Assembly: GCA_008636095.1 (NCBI GenBank)
Contig: VSJD01000304.1
Span: 1 to 10,000 of the forward strand
From: Kiritimatiellota bacterium
GTDB taxonomy: Bacteria; Verrucomicrobiota; Kiritimatiellia; JAAZAB01
DNA length: 10,000 nt
Reading direction: 5' to 3'
Positions 7,419 to 10,000 of this stretch are shown one piece after another (position 1 is the first letter of the stretch; each line of letters starts with the position of its first letter). The translations under genes and the position numbers were made by a program. Below the pieces are notes generated by a model. The model saw only the letters and a list, made by a program, of their open reading frames with translations. It was not told where the DNA came from and did no database searches.

Positions 7419-7479
7419 AGACGGACGACAGACGCCAGATGTCGGACGCCGGATGATGAAAGGCGGAAGAGAGACGGTG
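7417..7479. repeat. GACGNCN heptad repeat after pilM
   Basis: Starting at the last bases of the pilM stop codon, nine 7-base units follow: GAAGACG (7417), GACGACA (7424), GACGCCA (7431), GATGTCG (7438), GACGCCG (7445), GATGATG (7452), AAAGGCG (7459), GAAGAGA (7466), GACGGTG (7473). The conserved core is GA(C/T)G. The same family occurs at 9554-9616 after the PilP-like gene. Confidence 0.8.
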
Positions 7480-7484
7480 TAGCC

Positions 7485-7502
7485 GCCGTTCGACAGAACG
7501 GC
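7485..7502. other. Small hairpin in the pilM-pilN gap
   Basis: GCCGTT (7485-7490) and AACGGC (7497-7502) form a perfect 6-bp stem with a 6-base loop. It lies between two heptad repeat families and has no following T-run, so it does not look like a terminator. Confidence 0.55.
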
Positions 7503-7512
7503 AATCCGTGAA

Positions 7513-7544
7513 AACTACGAACAAAGAACCAGGAACGAAGAACG
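7513..7544 (+). repeat. AACNAAG heptads that include the pilN ribosome-binding region
   Basis: Units AACTACG (7513), AACAAAG (7520), AACCAGG (7527), AACGAAG (7534) and a partial AACG run directly into ATG 7545. The purines AGG at 7531-7533 and GAAG at 7537-7540 are the only Shine-Dalgarno-like bases, so the repeat appears to supply the ribosome site. Confidence 0.65.
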
Positions 7545-8186
7545 ATGAATCTGCAAGTGGATTTCATGCTCGACACCGAACGCCGTAGCGGCAGTTCGGT
7601 GAGCCAGAAGTTTATTATTCGCCTGGCGGCCTTTGTCATGCCGGTTATTGTGCTTGGTTTGTTTTTGGTTCTTATCGTTGCTTACCAGTCGTCCAAGCGT
7701 GACCGGAATGTCGTTGAGCAGGAAAAGATACAGATTGATCCCGAGTATAAAAAGGTTGTGAGCCTCGAAAAGGAATTTAAAAGTGTCCGGGACTTAAAGA
7801 CGGCCATCCAGGGGTGGAGCGATTCGCGGCTGGATGCTTATCGGTTACTGCGCGGATTACAGCGCGCGGCGCCGCCAACCATTCAACTGACCCAGTGGGT
7901 TTTCAATGAGAAAGTGGAGGCGGTGGGAACCGTGTTTGGGCGTACCGCCGGAATCTACATGAAAGGCAAAGTTACCGGAGAACGCCCGGAGGCCGATGTC
8001 CAGCGTCTGTACCAGGCGCTGAAAAGCGAACCGCCGTTCCCGGATATCATCGCCCAAGTCGAGGTGAAACGCTTTGCCGCTTCGGAAGCGCTCGATGAGC
8101 AGGATGGTCGTGTTTTTGATATCGAGTGTATGTTAAAACCGCGGCTCTTTGTTCAGCCGGCCGGTCCGGCGTCAAAGCCCAAGTGA
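7545..8186 (+). CDS. pilN: PilN-like inner-membrane protein
   Basis: A 213-residue protein with a short polar N-terminus, one transmembrane helix (about residues 27-48), a charged, probably coiled stretch (about 50-90), and a periplasmic domain with alternating strands and helices. A predicted ferredoxin-like fold fits the part with GIYMKGKVTGERPEADVQRLYQALKSEPPF and the final strands. This is the bitopic topology of PilN, which pairs with PilO in the inner membrane and binds PilM through its cytoplasmic tail. The classical INLLP motif of that tail is not present; NLQVDFML at residues 2-9 occupies its place. The identification rests on topology, size and position between PilM-like and PilO-like genes rather than on a diagnostic motif. 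The gap to pilM (126 bases) is filled by repeats and a hairpin. Confidence 0.6.
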   Translation: MNLQVDFMLDTERRSGSSVSQKFIIRLAAFVMPVIVLGLFLVLIVAYQSSKRDRNVVEQEKIQIDPEYKKVVSLEKEFKSVRDLKTAIQGWSDSRLDAYRLLRGLQRAAPPTIQLTQWVFNEKVEAVGTVFGRTAGIYMKGKVTGERPEADVQRLYQALKSEPPFPDIIAQVEVKRFAASEALDEQDGRVFDIECMLKPRLFVQPAGPASKPK

Positions 8187-8304
8187 AAGAGATCAGCGAT
8201 CAGAAGGCAGAGGTCAGAATTCAGAGAATAGTAAATTGGGGTCGTTTTGCATGGAGATTTTCATACTGACATCTGACCTCTGATATCTGACATCTGATTA
8301 CTGG
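8187..8304. repeat. Paired TCAG/CTGA heptad arms between pilN and pilO
   Basis: The left arm at 8192-8224 has units ending in CAG (CGATCAG, AAGGCAG, AGGTCAG, AATTCAG). The right arm at 8266-8300 has units starting CTGA (CTGACAT, CTGACCT, CTGATAT, CTGACAT, CTGATTA). AGGTCAG (8211-8217) is the exact complement of CTGACCT (8273-8279), and the neighbouring units pair in register with some mismatches. A hairpin with a stem of about 33 bases and a 41-base loop is therefore possible in the pil transcript. No gene and no T-run are seen. Confidence 0.8.
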
Positions 8305-8949
8305 ATGGCACCTATGTCCCTGACGAAAAAACAAATGCAGCAATGGGGTCTGGGCGCGATTGGTGGTGCCATAGGCTTGTTTGTGATTATTCAGTTCGTC
8401 GTGGTGCCCATGGTCGGCTCTGTGAAGGATAACCGCGAAAACACACTTGCTTTGCGGGAGCAGTTGGATAAAGCCAGGGAAGTGATTGGGACGGGAGCGG
8501 AACTCCAGCAAAATCTGAATCAGACCCGCGCCGATATCCAAGCGTTAGCAACGAATATACCGTTGCCTGTACTCGGCAATTACCTGCTGGGCAGGGACCA
8601 GCAGATTCGTTCCTGCTGTGCGGGGTTGAATATGCAGATTGCCAGTGTGACGGAATGTGATGTGCTCGATGTGGCCGGTTGGAATAGTTTATTCAAGATC
8701 TATCGCGTGCGCGTAGTGGGGCAGGCGGGGATCAACGATCTGGCCCGTTGCTTTTATGCAATCCAGAAGCGCAATCCCTTGGTATCCGTGGCGGTGCTCA
8801 ACATTGTGCCTCAGAATGGTATCCCGGCTATCCATAACGTCAGTTTTGTGGTGGCCTGGCTGATCTGGGCCAAACCCGATAAGCGCCCGGCATTTTTACT
8901 GGAACCGGATCAAAAGGCATCGGCACTAACTCCGGGTCCAAAAAAATAG
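8305..8949 (+). CDS. pilO: PilO-like inner-membrane protein
   Basis: A 214-residue bitopic protein with a short cytoplasmic tail, one transmembrane helix (about 15-38), a heptad-like charged coiled coil (about 41-82, KDNRENTLALREQLDKAREV), and a compact periplasmic domain (about 90-190). This is the architecture of PilO, which forms heterodimers with PilN and contacts PilP in the periplasm. Two start codons are in frame, ATG 8305 and ATG 8314; neither has a clear Shine-Dalgarno, and the first is taken because it begins right after the repeat. Three cysteines in the periplasmic domain (SCCAGL near 103-108 and TEC near 117) are more than usual for PilO and could form a disulfide. The call rests on topology and gene order. 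Confidence 0.62.
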   Translation: MAPMSLTKKQMQQWGLGAIGGAIGLFVIIQFVVVPMVGSVKDNRENTLALREQLDKAREVIGTGAELQQNLNQTRADIQALATNIPLPVLGNYLLGRDQQIRSCCAGLNMQIASVTECDVLDVAGWNSLFKIYRVRVVGQAGINDLARCFYAIQKRNPLVSVAVLNIVPQNGIPAIHNVSFVVAWLIWAKPDKRPAFLLEPDQKASALTPGPKK

Positions 8950-9103
8950 GAATTTTAATATTGGCAGGAGGGGCCACGCGAAACGCGTGGTAAACGCTAC
9001 GCTTGCCCCGCCCCATGGCGGGGCGCCGCGACCGTCGCCGTACATAGTAGTACGCCTCCCACATGAAAATAGTTACCGAAGGCCTGATTAAAAAACAGCT
9101 CTT
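8950..9103. repeat. Multi-hairpin palindromic element between pilO and pilP
   Basis: Four perfect stems follow each other: CCACGCG/CGCGTGG with loop AAA (8974-8990); GCCCCGCC/GGCGGGGC with loop CCAT (9005-9024); GCGA/TCGC (9028-9038); and CGTAC/GTACG with a 6-base loop (9039-9054). An outer pair GGAGG (8967-8971) and CCTCC (9055-9059) could close the whole block into a multibranched structure. The first hairpin shares the 11-mer CGCGAAACGCG with that at 3306-3322. The block looks like a mobile or amplified palindromic repeat; no gene is supported on either strand. The remaining 45 bases to ATG 9104 hold only a 14-codon ORF. Confidence 0.75.
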
Positions 9104-9107
9104 ATGA
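9063..9107 (+). other. Possible 14-codon upstream ORF overlapping the pilP start
   Basis: ATG 9063 opens MKIVTEGLIKKQLL and ends with TGA at 9105-9107, overlapping ATG 9104 in the ATGA arrangement used for translational coupling. No Shine-Dalgarno precedes ATG 9063 and pilP itself has none, so coupling is conceivable but could be chance. Confidence 0.2.
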
Positions 9108-9550
9108 ATTCCTTAATACCATATGTCGTTGTCAGTTTACTGGGGAGTGCATGGGTTGCCGCCGGCGCCGCCCCGCAACCCGGAGCAGGTGTTGCGGCGA
9201 CTACCGAGCGAAACATGGTCGCTGAGAACGAGGCGGATTATGCACTTACGTTAAAGGACCCCTTCAGTCCTATTGGTTACCGTCTGCCCATGTCGGAATG
9301 GCAGACCTCGGCGGCCGACGCATCGGCCGTTTCCAATGTTCCACCGCCCAGTATTGATCTAAAGGTCAAAGCAAAAGCCCTCTTGCGAGTTATGGGGATT
9401 GTTAAGCGCGGAAATACGTATGTAGCTAATATCAACGGAGCCATCGTTCGTGCCGGCGATGAGGTTGGCGTCACGGTGGATGGACAGACGGTTGTGTTTA
9501 TTATCCGTGCCATTTCGCTGAAACGAGTTCAGATTGAGCCGCGAGAGTAG
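9104..9550 (+). CDS. pilP: PilP-like periplasmic protein
   Basis: PilP bridges the PilN/PilO inner-membrane complex to the outer-membrane secretin PilQ. The 148 residues begin with a Sec-type signal peptide (hydrophobic core 3-20, small residues AAGAA near the probable cleavage site at 20-23). No lipobox cysteine is present, although many PilP proteins are lipoproteins. A flexible linker follows with KDPFSP (51-56), resembling the DPF motif common before the folded part of PilP and GspC relatives. The C-terminal domain (about 88-146) is all beta: LLRVMGIVKRGNTYVANI, NGAIVRAGDEVGV and VVFIIRAISLKRVQIEP, the pattern of the PilP/GspC homology region, in which a glycine-rich turn precedes a strand and a final hydrophobic strand. 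It is slightly shorter than typical PilP. No clear ribosome-binding site precedes ATG 9104. A GspC-like role in type II secretion remains an alternative. Confidence 0.65.
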   Translation: MNSLIPYVVVSLLGSAWVAAGAAPQPGAGVAATTERNMVAENEADYALTLKDPFSPIGYRLPMSEWQTSAADASAVSNVPPPSIDLKVKAKALLRVMGIVKRGNTYVANINGAIVRAGDEVGVTVDGQTVVFIIRAISLKRVQIEPRE

Positions 9551-9627
9551 CCGGAAGACGGACGCCAGATAACAGACGACGGACGCCAGACTGGAGCAGA
9601 GGGAAGACGGATGACAATAACAGACGA

Positions 9628-9778
9628 AAGGTGTTCGGGGTTCAGGAAATTCATTAAGGGAGGTGCCCTCATCCTCGCCATCCTTTCGCACGGACGAATT
9701 GGGCCAGTGGCGACCAGGCGCTGGAAACGGCTTTTCAATGGATAAATCTTGCCTTCTTACCTGAACCCCGAACACCTT
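9628..9778. repeat. Perfect 19-base inverted repeat around a 113-base spacer
   Basis: The left arm AAGGTGTTCGGGGTTCAGG (9628-9646) is exactly complementary to 9760-9778. The arms themselves contain a 7-base step (GGTGTTC, GGGGTTC). Matching stops sharply on both sides. The spacer is GC-richer than the flanks, contains no recoding of a known gene that I recognise, and has no visible target-site duplication. Confidence 0.85.
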
Positions 9779-9847
9779 GCTAATAATGATCTTTATCCTT
9801 GATGTAATAGCCGAAATTCATTAACTTTAAACAAGCAATTGTATCGC

Positions 9848-9854
9848 AGGAGGG
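9848..9854 (+). promoter_or_regulatory. Strong Shine-Dalgarno AGGAGGG of the last gene
   Basis: AGGAGGG lies 4 bases before ATG 9859 and fixes this start. Confidence 0.8.
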
Positions 9855-9858
9855 AACT

Positions 9859-10000
9859 ATGAAAAAATGGCGATCGGGATTATTGGGCAGTCTGGTGATT
9901 GCCAGTCTGTCGATTGTATGTCTGGCGGTGCTTATGGCCTTCAGCGGGTGTGAGGGCACAACCGAAGAGGACAGTAGCGGGGTGGATGCCTATATCGCTG
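9859..10000 (+). CDS. Probable lipoprotein, N-terminus only (3' truncated)
   Basis: Forty-seven codons are visible before the right edge. The N-terminus has a basic start (MKKWRSG), a long hydrophobic core (about 8-28) and a lipobox-like AFSG-C with Cys at residue 31, followed by an acidic, Ser/Thr-rich linker (GTTEEDSSGVDAY). This is the pattern of a lipoprotein signal peptide cleaved by signal peptidase II and then acylated by Lnt, whose gene is present upstream. The F at -3 is a less common lipobox residue. In a pil operon the gene after pilP is normally the secretin pilQ; the visible part cannot show whether this is a secretin with a lipid anchor, its pilotin, or an unrelated lipoprotein. 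Start is supported by AGGAGGG. Confidence 0.7.
   Translation, partial: MKKWRSGLLGSLVIASLSIVCLAVLMAFSGCEGTTEEDSSGVDAYIA

Larger units (their letters stand above)
9551..9858. repeat. Intergenic region after pilP: GACGNCN heptads and 19-base inverted repeat
   Basis: This 308-base gap has three parts. From 9554 to 9616 it holds 7-base units of the GACGNCN family (GAAGACG, GACGCCA, GATAACA, GACGACG, GACGCCA, GACTGGA, GCAGAGG, GAAGACG, GATGACA). From 9628 to 9778 a segment of 113 bases is bounded by a perfect 19-base inverted repeat. From 9779 the DNA becomes AT-rich and leads to the next gene; a TTGATG at 9799 is a weak -35 candidate without a convincing -10. I see no supported gene. Confidence 0.75.

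Noticed and set aside
8840..9064. Minus-strand open frame through the palindromic block after pilO
   Set aside because: Its sequence is produced by the GC hairpins and the end of pilO; Arg-rich, no ribosome site, no domain pattern.
9554..9616. CRISPR-like array
   Set aside because: Units are 7 bases long and contiguous without spacers, so the layout does not fit repeat-spacer arrays; no cas genes nearby.
9529..9738. Minus-strand open frame through the spacer of the 19-base inverted repeat
   Set aside because: It starts in the spacer and reads through heptad DNA; no start signal or recognisable domain.
9739..9752. Sigma54-type promoter (GG…GC) before the last gene
   Set aside because: Only 9 bases separate GG and GC where 10 are needed, and the flanking bases fit poorly.

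Overview
The window reads as a chromosomal segment of a Gram-negative (two-membrane) bacterium. All recognisable genes lie on the + strand. The presence of apolipoprotein N-acyltransferase, a PilM/N/O/P-like type IV pilus assembly set and a probable lipoprotein supports an outer membrane. The SecA helicase motif (GRCARQGDPG instead of GRSGRQGDPG) and the SecA zinc tail ending in CC fit what I remember of the Verrucomicrobiota/Kiritimatiellota/Lentisphaerota (PVC) group. That placement is an inference and was not tested by a search.

Layout. 1-1535: C-terminal part of secA, truncated at the left edge. 1520-3148: lnt, overlapping the secA end. 3385-3660: acylphosphatase. 3873-6110: RNase R. 6180-6368: a small single-cluster ferredoxin. 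6372-7418, 7545-8186, 8305-8949 and 9104-9550: a PilM, PilN, PilO, PilP-like series. 9859 to the right edge: start of a lipoprotein-like gene. The first part is a housekeeping block (protein export, lipoprotein maturation, RNA decay). The second is an envelope-machine operon that appears to start with the ferredoxin, which has a strong Shine-Dalgarno, a plausible promoter upstream and only 3 bases before pilM.

Most gene junctions hold the same kind of unexplained DNA: imperfect tandem repeats with a strict 7-base period. Several word families occur (ATGGTTN, NNNTCAG/CTGANNT, GACGNCN, AACNAAG, CGAATTT, GGNGTTC). They often come as two arms in opposite orientation around a short spacer, with compact GC hairpins nearby. 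One copy lies inside the lnt reading frame, one supplies the ribosome-binding region of pilN, and one ends as a perfect 19-base inverted repeat before the last gene. This repeat system is the most unusual part of the window. No CRISPR array, tRNA, rRNA, transposase or phage gene was seen.
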